The notes below the pieces were generated by a model, which saw nothing but the letters and a program-made list of their open reading frames with translations, did no database searches and was not told the DNA's origin. This document shows, one piece after another, positions 52,722-64,000 of a stretch of 64,000 nt of DNA. The position numbers were made by a program, and so were the translations under genes. The stretch is taken from positions 238,566 to 302,565 of the forward strand of contig JADLFW010000013.1 in the NCBI GenBank assembly GCA_020849615.1. The letters are read 5' to 3'. The stretch comes from Phycisphaerales bacterium. GTDB taxonomy: Bacteria > Planctomycetota > Phycisphaerae > Phycisphaerales > UBA1924. Numbering within the stretch: the first letter of the stretch is position 1; every line of letters begins with the position of its first letter.

Positions 52722-53311
52722 TCGGGACGGGCCGGGGCGGGGTGGTGCGCGGGCTGGCGGCGGCGGCGCTGCTGGCGGCCGGGCCGATCCTGGTCGTGGC
52801 GGGGTGCGAGCGTCATGATGAGCAGCCCAGGCCCGCGGCGGGGAATCCGCCGGCCGCGCCTGCCACGGCCAAGGAGCCGGAGTTCACGAAGGTGTCGCTG
52901 GATGGGACGACCTTCAAGCTCGAGCTGTCGCTCGATGAGCAGAAGCGGTTCAAGGGGTTGTCGGACCGGACGGAGATCCCGGCGGATGGGGGGATGCTCT
53001 TCGTGTTCCCGCAGCCGCAGCGGCTGTACTTCGTGATGCGGGACTGCCCGATCCCGATCGACATCGTGTTCCTGGATGGGTCGGGGCGGATCACAGCGCT
53101 GCACAAGATGGCGGCCGAGGCGCCGCGCGGGCCCGGCGAGGGCAAGCCGGGCGAGGTCAGCCAGATCTACGAGGACCGGCTGAAGCGGTACTCGAGCAAG
53201 TACGATGCGCAGTACGTGATCGAGCTGAAGGGCAACACGCTGGATGGGCTGAAGCTGAAGGAAGGCCAGCAGATCAAGATCGATGCGGGGCTCAAGGCCC
53301 GCGCTCGGTAG
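52700..53311 (+). CDS. DUF192 lipoprotein
   Basis: 203 aa. Lipobox LVVAGC. The DUF192 core is clear: FKLELSLDEQKRFKGLSDRT, MLFVFPQPQRLYFVMRDCPI and IDIVFLDGSGRI. Most DUF192 proteins are single small domains of unknown role; here an insert (KMAAEAPRGPGEGKPG...KRYSS) lies after the IDIVFLD strand. Overlap with gluQ suggests translational coupling. Confidence 0.85.
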   Translation: MAVERAVIGTGRGGVVRGLAAAALLAAGPILVVAGCERHDEQPRPAAGNPPAAPATAKEPEFTKVSLDGTTFKLELSLDEQKRFKGLSDRTEIPADGGMLFVFPQPQRLYFVMRDCPIPIDIVFLDGSGRITALHKMAAEAPRGPGEGKPGEVSQIYEDRLKRYSSKYDAQYVIELKGNTLDGLKLKEGQQIKIDAGLKARAR

Positions 53312-53574
53312 AGGGGTCAGGGGAGGGGGCAGGGAACGGGGTGAAGCCAAATCTCGACCTTGCCTGCACCCAAGTCGGTTCTTCTCTGTGCCGCTGGGCC
53401 GGGGTGCCGCGGCGGTGAAACTCCCGTTCGACGTCCGAGAGCCGGGCGCATTGATGAAACTGCGGCGGCGTGGGGGCTGTGCGATGAAGAGCGCGGGCGG
53501 GAGTGCCGATACCCCGCGCAGGGGCATCCCCCGCGCGGGGGGTGACGGGCTGGACCAGCTGGAGACGCGGGGTT
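53312..53574. other. Gap with a possible decayed inverted-repeat arm
   Basis: 263 bp. TTCTTCTCTGTGCCGCTGGG ... GCGGTGAAAC (about 53379-53421) resembles a decayed right arm of the CCACAGAG element family. The rest shows only GC-rich sequence, and the phosphatase frame is open upstream to 53503. Confidence 0.4.
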
Positions 53575-54846
53575 ATGCGGACCAGACCGCTGACGGTGGT
53601 GGTGGCCGGGGGCGATTTGTCGGCGTCGGCGCTGGCGCAGACCATCCTGAGCGAATGGCCGGCCGGGGCGCAGCGCGGGCTGGCGCCGGCTCCCATGGAC
53701 CTGGAAGTGCTCCTGGAGGATCCGGCGGCGGCGGCGCAGGACGGGCCCGGCGGCGGGCTATGGCTGGTGGCGCTGGATGGGACGGAGCCGCCGCGGGTGC
53801 TGTGGCAGCTGGTCGATGCGATCGAGCGGCGGCACGCGGCGGCGCTGGTGCTGCTGCCCGAGCTGCACGATCATCACCGGGCCATCCAGCAGGGCGGCGT
53901 GCTGGTGCAGCGGCGGGATGCCGATCCGCGGTTGCTGGCGGCGATGCTCTTTGCCCTGCAGCAGCGGCAGCAGACGGTGGACCAGCTGGGGCGGGAGCTG
54001 GAGATTGCGCAGGCCTCGCACGGCGGACTGCGGGGCGAGATCGACCGCATGCACGAGGAGCTGGCGCTGGCGGCCCGCGTGCAGGCCGAGTTCCTTCCCA
54101 AGCAGATGCCCGAGGTGAAGGGGCTGGATTTCGCGGTGCTGTTCAGGCCCGCGCAGTACGTGAGCGGTGATTTCTACTCGGTCGAGCTGGTGGATGAGTC
54201 GAAGGTGGCGTTCTTCATCGCGGATGCGGTGGGGCACGGCGTGCCGGCGGCGCTGCTGACGATGGTGATCGCGCGGGCCATCTGCCCGCGGGAGTGGGGC
54301 CCGGGGGGGTGGCGGACGCTGGAGCCGACGGAGGTTCTCTCTCGCCTCAACCGGGTCCTGTGTGAGCACCAGCACGGCACCAACCGGTTCGCGACGGCGA
54401 TCTACGGGATCATCGATGCGGCAACCGGGATGGTGACGCTGGCGGGCGCGGGGCATCCGCCGCCGCTGCTGGTCGGCGAGGGGATCACGCGGAAGATCGA
54501 GACCGATGGCCCGCTGCTGGGTGTGTTCGAAGATGCGGTCTTCGAGCAGGTAACGTTCGAGCTGCACGATGGACGGCGGCTGCTGCTGTACACCGACGGG
54601 TTCGAGGTGGCGTTCCCCAACCCCGATGCGCAGGGCCGCCGGCTGAAGATCCCCACGACCAACTACCTGGGGCGACTGCTGCGGGTGGGCGAGGACGGGC
54701 CCGGCTATGACCTGGCCGAGCGGATGGATGCGCTGGCGGCGGCGCTGGATGAGCAGGCGGGCTCGCTGCACCAGCCGGATGATGTCACGGCGCTGGCGAT
54801 CGCCTCGCGGATCCCGGCGATGGGTGTGAAGTCCGTCGCGGCGTAA
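53575..54846 (+). CDS. SpoIIE/RsbU-type PP2C serine phosphatase
   Basis: 423 aa from 53575 (GGAG upstream; 53503 is possible). The N-terminal ~130 residues are a receiver-like fold without a clear acceptor Asp (LTVVVAGGDLSASALAQTIL). A helix (LQQRQQTVDQLGRELEIAQA) leads to the phosphatase domain: QYVSGDFYSVELVDESKVAF, IADAVGHGVPAALLTM, and LYTDGFEVAF with LHQPDDVTALAI, the metal-binding aspartates (D in GDF, DAVGHG, DDVT). It probably controls a partner-switch (anti-sigma antagonist) pathway. Confidence 0.9.
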   Translation: MRTRPLTVVVAGGDLSASALAQTILSEWPAGAQRGLAPAPMDLEVLLEDPAAAAQDGPGGGLWLVALDGTEPPRVLWQLVDAIERRHAAALVLLPELHDHHRAIQQGGVLVQRRDADPRLLAAMLFALQQRQQTVDQLGRELEIAQASHGGLRGEIDRMHEELALAARVQAEFLPKQMPEVKGLDFAVLFRPAQYVSGDFYSVELVDESKVAFFIADAVGHGVPAALLTMVIARAICPREWGPGGWRTLEPTEVLSRLNRVLCEHQHGTNRFATAIYGIIDAATGMVTLAGAGHPPPLLVGEGITRKIETDGPLLGVFEDAVFEQVTFELHDGRRLLLYTDGFEVAFPNPDAQGRRLKIPTTNYLGRLLRVGEDGPGYDLAERMDALAAALDEQAGSLHQPDDVTALAIASRIPAMGVKSVAA

Positions 54847-54850
54847 GGCA

Positions 54851-54978
54851 GCCACGGATCAACACGGATCGCACGGATGAAGAGCCGCGGATGAACGCGG
54901 GAGGACGCGGATCGGAACAGGTGCGATGCGAGAACAAATGGACCAAACTGATCCGCCCGATCCGTGTTGATCCGTGGC
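54851..54978. repeat. 128-bp element with perfect 20-bp terminal inverted repeats
   Basis: GCCACGGATCAACACGGATC (54851-54870) and its exact reverse complement (54959-54978); the arms extend to 30 bp with three mismatches. It sits 4 bp after the phosphatase stop and 8 bp before the convergent queF stop. GGATGAACGCGGG-type repeats lie inside. The same size class as the two CCACAGAG elements. Confidence 0.92.
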
Positions 54979-54986
54979 ATCTTCTC

Positions 54987-55367
54987 TCAGGCCCGCCAGG
55001 AAGCCGGGACTTCGCCGAACTCGGCCCGGATGATGGAGCGGATGCCGCCGCGGCCTTTCCAGTCGGTCTTGACCAGCAGCCATTCGGGCTTCATCGCCGC
55101 GGCGAGGTGGTCGCGGATGGTGTTGGTGACCGCTTCGTAGAAGATCCCCTCGGTGCGGAAGGACTGGAGGTAGAGCTTGAGGCTCTTGAGCTCGACGCAG
55201 AGGCCGCCGGCCTTGGCCGGGCGGGGCTGGAAGCGGAGGGTGACAGTGCCGAAGTCGGGATGGCCCGTCTTGGGGCAGAGACTGGTGAACTCTTCGGCGA
55301 TGTGCTCGATGATGAAGGGGGAATCGGTGGGGGAGGGGACGCACTCGAGGAGGTTGGGGGAAGGCAT
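54987..55367 (-). CDS. queF: NADPH-dependent 7-cyano-7-deazaguanine reductase QueF (type I)
   Basis: 126 aa, the short unimodular type. FTSLCPKTGHPDFGTVTLRF carries the catalytic Cys31 and Asp38; CVELKSLKLYLQSFRTEGIF is the QueF/NADPH motif. It reduces preQ0 to preQ1 in the queuosine pathway. No other queuosine gene is adjacent, but gluQ lies 2.3 kb away on the other strand. Confidence 0.95.
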   Translation of the reverse strand: MPSPNLLECVPSPTDSPFIIEHIAEEFTSLCPKTGHPDFGTVTLRFQPRPAKAGGLCVELKSLKLYLQSFRTEGIFYEAVTNTIRDHLAAAMKPEWLLVKTDWKGRGGIRSIIRAEFGEVPASWRA

Positions 55368-55637
55368 AGGGGAAGGATAGAAGTGACGGAGGGACGACGT
55401 GACGGAGTGATGGAGTAGCGCGGTACGGGATCGAGGAGGAAATCAACGGTGGTGCTGCTGAACGACGAGCACCAGAGCGCGGGTCAGCCGTACCGGGCGG
55501 AGTGGACGTGAATCTGTCAAGTCGCCGTTCTTCGCATCAGGGTCGAATCCCGCTGGCCCGTGCGGTCCGACGGGCCCAGCATCTGCCAAGTGCGGGCCGG
55601 GCGGGCATCGAGAGCATTGAGCTCGAAGGAGGCGATC

Positions 55638-55910
55638 ATGGCCGGGCGGAAGATCGGCGTGGAGGAGGCCAGGAAGATCGGCGCGACGCTCGGGATCGAC
55701 TGGAAGAAGTTCGACCTCGAGCAGTTCCGCAAGGGGCTGGAGGTGGAGCTGGAGCACGGGGCGCGGGATCCCGAGACGAACGTGACCAACGATGACCCGG
55801 TGCTGACGGGCAAGATCGCGTGGGCGCATCTGAAGGAGTTTCCGGACTATTACACGAGGCTGGCCCGGCTGGAGACGGAGGCGGATGCGTACTGGAAGAC
55901 GCGGCGCTGA
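55638..55910 (+). CDS. DUF5661 small protein
   Basis: 90 aa. AAGGAGG before the ATG. LGIDWKKFDLEQFRKGLEVE, NVTNDDPVLTGKIAWAHLKE, FPDYYTRLARLE match the DUF5661 pattern (GL..ELEHG...NVT.DD...GKIA.AHL.E.PDYY). Function unknown. Confidence 0.85.
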   Translation: MAGRKIGVEEARKIGATLGIDWKKFDLEQFRKGLEVELEHGARDPETNVTNDDPVLTGKIAWAHLKEFPDYYTRLARLETEADAYWKTRR

Positions 55911-56004
55911 AGTCTGGCTGCGGGCTCCGGCCGATGGCCCGTCGCGCGTCGGCCCCCGCGCGCCTCTGGCGCCCTCGTGCCGTGCAGCGCCCTGAGTGCT
56001 GGCC

Positions 56005-56033
56005 TTGTCCCGGCGCGGGTCCGTGCCTAGGCT
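56005..56033 (+). promoter_or_regulatory. Promoter candidate for the rplK operon
   Basis: TTGTCC, 17-bp spacer, TAGGCT in the 304-bp gap 55911-56214. It would give a leader of about 175 nt. No tRNA, secE or nusG lies between. Nothing else recognised in the gap. Confidence 0.4.
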
Positions 56034-56214
56034 TGCGTCCTTTCAATGTCTGGGGCTGTGCCCGGGGAAGCCCGGGAAGGCCCGGACGACATTCAGACCC
56101 GTTTGAACTACCGAGTCGGCGTGATCCCAGGCCGGGAGCGCCAGGCTGGATTGAGGGGCGCAGGCCAGATGCCTGTGCCACCCCAAGCCGGGGCTCGGTG
56201 GGAGGTGGAGATCG

Positions 56215-56643
56215 ATGGCCAAGAAGGAAGTCACTCAGGTCTTCAAGATCATGGCCCCGGGGGGGTCGGCGACCCCCGCGCCACCGCTGGGCCCGGTGCT
56301 GGGCTCCAAGGGTGTGAACCCGGGGCAGTTCATCCAGAAGTTCAACGCGGCCACCCAGCACGTGAAGGGGAAGGTCGTGGGCTGCATCGTGACGGTCTAC
56401 AACGACCGCACGTTTGACTTCGAGGTCAAGAGCTCTCCGGCGTCGGTCCTGATCAAGGATGCGGCGAAGGTGGAGAAGGGCTCGGGCGTGCCGAACAAGG
56501 ACAAGGTCGGCAAGATCACCAAGGCGCAGGTCCGCAAGATCGCCGAGGAGAAGATGAGCGACCTGAACTCGGCTTCGATCGAGGCGGCGATGCGGGTGAT
56601 CGAGGGCACCGCCCGTTCCATGGGCGTGGTGGTGGAGGGCTGA
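56215..56643 (+). CDS. rplK: Ribosomal protein uL11
   Basis: 142 aa. KIMAPGGSATPAPPLGPVLG is the Pro-rich N-terminal domain of L11, and the C-terminal rRNA-binding part GKITKAQVRKIAEEKMSDLN ends with ARSMGVVVEG. It binds the GTPase-associated region of 23S rRNA. GGGAGGTGG lies upstream. First gene of the L11 operon here. Confidence 0.98.
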   Translation: MAKKEVTQVFKIMAPGGSATPAPPLGPVLGSKGVNPGQFIQKFNAATQHVKGKVVGCIVTVYNDRTFDFEVKSSPASVLIKDAAKVEKGSGVPNKDKVGKITKAQVRKIAEEKMSDLNSASIEAAMRVIEGTARSMGVVVEG

Positions 56644-56647
56644 ACCG

Positions 56648-57355
56648 ATGTCGAGGCGGATCAACAAGCGGGCGAAGGCCAACGCGGCCCTGAAGCCGGC
56701 GGACGCGATGCTGCCGGCCGATGCGGTGGCGGCCCTGAAGAAGTTCAAGGCGCCCAAGTTCGACCAGACCATCAACGTGTGCATGCACCTGGGGATCGAC
56801 ACGGCGCAGGCCGACCAGTCGATGCGCGGGGCGATCAGCCTGCCCAAGGGCATCGGCAAGACCAAGCGGGTCGTGGCCTTCTGCCAGTCGGATGTGGCGC
56901 CCAGGGCGCTCGAGGCCGGCGCGGTGAAGGCGGGCGGCGAGGACCTGGTGGCCGAGATCGAGAAGGGCTGGATGGACTTCGATGTGGCGGTGGCGTCGCC
57001 CGACATGATGCGGGTGGTGTCGAAGCTGGGCAAGGTGCTGGGCCCCAAGGGCCTGATGCCCAGCCCCAAGGCGGGCACGGTGACGCCGAACATCCCCGAG
57101 GCGGTGAAGGAGTATTCGGCCGGCAAGGTCGAGTACCGGGCCGACAAGGGCGGCAACGTGCACGCGGTGATCGGGAAGATGAGCTTCCCGGACGCGGCCC
57201 TGGCGGAGAACCTGGAGTTCTTCATCAAGGCGATCGAGAAGGCCCGGCCGGCGACGGCGCGGGGCGTGTACATCAAGCGGATCACGGTGAGCGGGGCGAT
57301 GACGCCCGGCGTGCAGATCAAGCATGTGTCGGCCGAGGTCGAGGCGGCCGAGTAA
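56648..57355 (+). CDS. rplA: Ribosomal protein uL1
   Basis: 235 aa. The L1 signature VSKLGKVLGPKGLMPSPKAG and TVTPNIPEAVKEY is complete. L1 binds the L1 stalk of 23S rRNA and represses its own operon by binding the mRNA leader in many bacteria. Four bases separate it from rplK, so they are co-translated. Confidence 0.98.
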   Translation: MSRRINKRAKANAALKPADAMLPADAVAALKKFKAPKFDQTINVCMHLGIDTAQADQSMRGAISLPKGIGKTKRVVAFCQSDVAPRALEAGAVKAGGEDLVAEIEKGWMDFDVAVASPDMMRVVSKLGKVLGPKGLMPSPKAGTVTPNIPEAVKEYSAGKVEYRADKGGNVHAVIGKMSFPDAALAENLEFFIKAIEKARPATARGVYIKRITVSGAMTPGVQIKHVSAEVEAAE

Positions 57356-57376
57356 GAGGGCCGGGAGCAACGAGCC

Positions 57377-57925
57377 ATGTCGAAACCCATCAAGAGCATC
57401 ATGATGCGCGACTACGGGTCGCGGATCGGGGCCGACACCAAGGACGCGATGCTGATCAGCATCCGCGGGCTGAAGGCGGTCGACAATGCGAAGGTGCGCA
57501 ACCAGCTGGCCAAGAAGCAGATCAAGGTCACGGTGGTCCGCAACTCGCTGGCCCGCAAGTCGTTCGAGAAGAGCGAGCTGGCGCCGCTGACCGAGCTGAT
57601 GAGCGGGGCGTCGGCTTTGGCCTACGGCGGGGCGAGCGTGATCGAGGTGGCCCGCGAGATCGTGGGGCTGATCGCCAAGTTCCCGGCGATCGAGCTCAAG
57701 GGCGCGATCCTGGATGGGCAGCTGTTCACGGGCAAGGCGGGCGTCGAGGAGCTGAGCAAGTTCCCGACCAAGGACGAGGCGATCGCCCGCGTGGTGACGC
57801 TGATCGTGAGCCCGGCCCGGAAGCTGGTGGCGCAGATTCAAGGCCCCGGCAGCGGGGTCGCGGGGATCGTCAAGGCGATCGAGACCAAGCTCGAGAAGGG
57901 CGAGGCGATCGCCAAGGCGGGGTAA
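57377..57925 (+). CDS. rplJ: Ribosomal protein uL10
   Basis: 182 aa. DTKDAMLISIRGLKAVDNAK and KVTVVRNSLARKSFEK are the N-terminal rRNA-binding part; the C-terminal helix (GIVKAIETKLEKGEAI) is the L7/L12 docking helix. It carries the stalk dimers. A 153-bp spacer with two hairpins (GGCCGG/CCGGCC; GCACGCCC/GGGCGTGC) precedes rplL. Confidence 0.96.
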   Translation: MSKPIKSIMMRDYGSRIGADTKDAMLISIRGLKAVDNAKVRNQLAKKQIKVTVVRNSLARKSFEKSELAPLTELMSGASALAYGGASVIEVAREIVGLIAKFPAIELKGAILDGQLFTGKAGVEELSKFPTKDEAIARVVTLIVSPARKLVAQIQGPGSGVAGIVKAIETKLEKGEAIAKAG

Positions 57926-58078
57926 GACAGACTTCTGCATCCCACTGGCCCGCGAGGGTTAAACGGCCGGATTGTCCGGCCGCCTCTGGGGTGAGAGTGA
58001 TTGGTGGCACGCCCCGTGAGGGCGTGCGGGATCGGGAACGCGGTGCTGGGAGCCGCGGGACCCAGGAAAGGCAAAGCG

Positions 58079-58477
58079 ATGTCCGACACGACTTTTGATG
58101 CGAAGATCAAGGACCTGGGCGACAAGCTGGCGGGGCTGACCCTGAAGGACGCTGTCGACCTCGGGAAGTACATGAAAGAGACCTACGGCATCGAGGCCGC
58201 CGCGGGCGGCGCCGTGATGATGGCCGCCGGCCCGGCCGCCGCGGCCCCCAAGGCCGAGGAGAAGAGCACGTTCGACGTCATCCTCAAGGGCGTCGATGCG
58301 GCCAAGAAGATCCCGATCATCAAGGTCGTCCGCGAGGCGACGGGCCTGGGCCTGGCCGAGGCGAAGGCGTTCGTGGATGGCCCCGGCAAGGCTGTGAAGT
58401 CGGGCATCTCGAAGGAAGACGCCGAGAAGCTCAAGAAGACGCTCGAAGAGGCCGGCGCGACGGTCGAGCTGGCCTGA
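58079..58477 (+). CDS. rplL: Ribosomal protein bL12 (L7/L12)
   Basis: 132 aa. AGGAAAG precedes the ATG. N-terminal dimer domain ([20 protein letters not shown]), Ala/Gly hinge, then the C-terminal [40 protein letters not shown], which binds translation factors. The last five codons and the stop form the first unit of a 30-bp tandem array downstream. Confidence 0.98.
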   Translation: MSDTTFDAKIKDLGDKLAGLTLKDAVDLGKYMKETYGIEAAAGGAVMMAAGPAAAAPKAEEKSTFDVILKGVDAAKKIPIIKVVREATGLGLAEAKAFVDGPGKAVKSGISKEDAEKLKKTLEEAGATVELA

Positions 58478-58630
58478 GTCGACCAACGCGCGGTCGAGCT
58501 GGCTTGAGTCGACCGACTCGCGGTCGAGCTGGCTTGAGTCGACCGACTCGCGGTCGAGCTGGCTTGAGTCGACCGACTCGCGGTCGAGCTGGCTTGAGTC
58601 GACCGCGTTGCGGTCGAGGTGGCCTAAGTT
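58461..58630 (+). repeat. 30-bp tandem array overlapping the rplL stop, six in-frame stops
   Basis: Five complete 30-bp units (58461, 58491, 58521, 58551, 58581) and a partial sixth. Each reads CGGTCGAGCTGGCYTGAGTC plus GACC-type ends. The unit is a multiple of three, so TGA recurs in frame at 58475, 58505, 58535, 58565 and 58595, with TAA at 58625. GGTCGA/TCGACC and CGAC/GTCG pairs make each unit fold. The remaining leader to rpoB (58631-59051) holds a GGCCCG/CGGGCC hairpin near 58648 and the attenuator at 58741. Confidence 0.93.
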
Positions 58631-58740
58631 CGAGTGTGATGACGAAGTCGGCCCGTCCGTGAGGGCGGGCCATCCCTCCGCTGGACTGGGGGGAGGCCGG
58701 ACGGGGAAATCCCGGCCCGGCGGCAACGACGGAACTTGAA

Positions 58741-58771
58741 GGGCTTGTCCTGGCGGGCAAGCCCTTTCTTT
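58741..58771 (+). terminator. Attenuator-type terminator between rplL and rpoB
   Basis: GGGCTTG, 10-base loop, CAAGCCC, then TTTCTTT. It lies 280 bp before rpoB inside the operon, where E. coli also has partial termination. It would lower rpoBC relative to ribosomal protein expression. Confidence 0.75.
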
Positions 58772-59051
58772 GGCTGGGCGAGCGGAAACATGGAGGGCGG
58801 CCCCGGACCCAGCCCGGTGGTTGTCCCGAGAGTGGGCGGGCGGCGTGTTTGCCGCCTGTTCAGGTGGTGTTGTCGGCCGGTCGGGGCGGGGTTGCGGAAG
58901 GTTATCAGCCTGGGTATACTTTTCGGTTCGACGCGGCACGAACTGGGCGTGGCTAGCAAGATCTTGAACAGAGCGAGTTTGAACAACGGCGGCTGACGGT
59001 CCCCGAGGGGAACGGTCGGGCGCCCTTGTCGACTCCATCGCGAGGGACACG

Positions 59052-62876
<3,825 letters not shown>

Positions 62877-62978
62877 GGCGGGCCCGGCATCAGGCATTCG
62901 GCATTCGGATCTGTTTCCGGCGCTGCGTGAACGAAGAATGACTGGCTTTGCGGCGACGGCCGCGGGAGCACAGAAGAC

Positions 62979-64000
62979 ATGGCCGAGACGGTGTATGACC
63001 GTGTGAACGACTATTCCGCTGTGAAGGTCACCCTGGCGTCGCCCAACGACATCCGGGCCTGGTCCTACGGCGAGGTGAAGAAGCCCGAGACGATCAACTA
63101 CCGCACGTACCGCCCGGAGAAGGACGGGCTGTTCTGCGAGCGGATCTTCGGCCCGGAGAGGGACTACGAGTGCGCCTGCGGCAAGTACCGGGGCACCAAG
63201 TTCAAGGGCATCATCTGCGACCGCTGCGGCGTGAAGGTGACGCACTCGCGAGTCCGCCGCAAGCGGATGGGCCACATCAACCTGGCCGCGCCGATCGTGC
63301 ACATCTGGTTCTTCAAGAGCATGCCCAGCCGGCTGGGGACCCTGCTGGGCATGAAGACCAGCGACCTCGAAAAGGTGATCTACTACCAGGACTACGTGGT
63401 GGTGGATGCGGGCGACACCGAGCTGAAGTTCAAGCAGATGCAGACGGAGGATGAGTTCCGGACCAACACGGACAAGTACGGCAACGCCTTCCGGGCCCTG
63501 ATGGGGGCGGACGCGATCCGCGAGCTGATCGAGCGGACCAACCTGGATGAGCTGTCGGCGCAGCTGCGCGAGGAGCTGCGGGAGACCAAGAGCAAGCAGA
63601 AGATCAAGGACCTGGCCAAGCGGCTGAAGCTGGTCGAGCAGATCCGCGGCAGCGAGAACGACCCGGCGTGGCTGGTGATGGATGTGGTGCCGGTGATCCC
63701 GCCCGACCTGCGGCCGCTGGTGCTGCTGGAGTCCGGCAACTTCGCGACCAGCGACCTCAACGACCTGTACCGCCGCATCATCAACCGCAACAACCGGCTG
63801 AAGAAGCTGATGGACCTCAACGCGCCCGAGGTGATCATCCGCAACGAGAAGCGGATGCTGCAGCAGGCGGTCGATGCGCTCTTCGACAACAACCGCTGCC
63901 GCCGCCCGGTGCTGGGGAGCAGCAACCGCCCGCTCAAGAGCCTGACGGACATGATCAAGGGCAAGCAGGGCCGCTTCCGCGAGAACCTGCTGGGCAAGCG
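62979..64000 (+). CDS. rpoC: RNA polymerase beta' subunit (5' part, cut by window end)
   Basis: The first ~340 aa. [20 protein letters not shown] is the standard start region; the zinc site [20 protein letters not shown] (CxC...CxxC) is complete, and [20 protein letters not shown] plus [20 protein letters not shown] lead toward the active-site domain, which is beyond the window. A GGCATT-type short repeat lies in the spacer before it. Confidence 0.98.
   Translation, partial: MAETVYDRVNDYSAVKVTLASPNDIRAWSYGEVKKPETINYRTYRPEKDGLFCERIFGPERDYECACGKYRGTKFKGIICDRCGVKVTHSRVRRKRMGHINLAAPIVHIWFFKSMPSRLGTLLGMKTSDLEKVIYYQDYVVVDAGDTELKFKQMQTEDEFRTNTDKYGNAFRALMGADAIRELIERTNLDELSAQLREELRETKSKQKIKDLAKRLKLVEQIRGSENDPAWLVMDVVPVIPPDLRPLVLLESGNFATSDLNDLYRRIINRNNRLKKLMDLNAPEVIIRNEKRMLQQAVDALFDNNRCRRPVLGSSNRPLKSLTDMIKGKQGRFRENLLGK

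Overview
The window is a very GC-rich bacterial chromosome segment. It most likely comes from a planctomycete of the Phycisphaerae type. This is an inference from four traits seen here: nine secreted proteins ending in a PEP-CTERM-like tail (V/IPAP, a hydrophobic stretch, then RRRR), a dockerin-like cell-surface protein, a membrane protein with a CPHCGYDL zinc ribbon, and many single-gene units separated by small palindromic repeats. No rRNA, tRNA or CRISPR was recognised.

Layout. 0-9.6 kb: rtcB, two TerC-type membrane proteins (the second fused to a PGPGW domain), a cytochrome b562-like secreted protein, rmuC, a receiver-like protein, and groES - small gene - groEL. 9.6-12.7 kb: a visibly lower-GC island with a winged-helix/TIR-like NAD-hydrolase-type protein, a convergent overlapping pair speD + BpsA-like aminopropyltransferase (a compact polyamine module), and a YjzC-like small gene bracketed by two copies of a double-hairpin repeat. 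13-30 kb: mostly secreted or lipoprotein genes (PEP-CTERM, Spy-like LTxxQ, beta-helix, DUF4142, patatin, TlpA-like thioredoxin, HAF/dockerin), an amidohydrolase, a GT4 glycosyltransferase and a flavin reductase. 30-40 kb: an orphan mraZ with 10-bp operator-like repeats, a structured non-coding stretch ending in a terminator, a hybrid sensor kinase with its own solute-binding domain, ada, a class II glutamine amidotransferase and a glycine-rich RRM protein. 41-45.5 kb: six tandem paralogous PEP-CTERM proteins, four in one operon and two as single units. 46-55.4 kb: amino acid permease, HNH nuclease, acetyltransferase, lipoprotein, an intact IS630-type element inserted at the stop codon of a pterin dehydratase gene, gluQ, a DUF192 lipoprotein, a SpoIIE-type phosphatase and queF (gluQ and queF both belong to the queuosine pathway). 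55.6-64 kb: DUF5661 gene, then rplK-rplA-rplJ-rplL-rpoB-rpoC, with rpoC cut by the window end.

The most unusual signals are these. (1) The low-GC TIR / SpeD-BpsA island. (2) The six-gene PEP-CTERM array. (3) A 30-bp tandem array grown from the last codons of rplL that repeats the stop codon in frame six times. (4) A REP-like hairpin family with compensatory base changes at four loci. (5) About 130-bp terminal-inverted-repeat elements placed within 13 bp of stop codons. (6) A candidate structured RNA with C/A-only loops at 30.5-30.9 kb.
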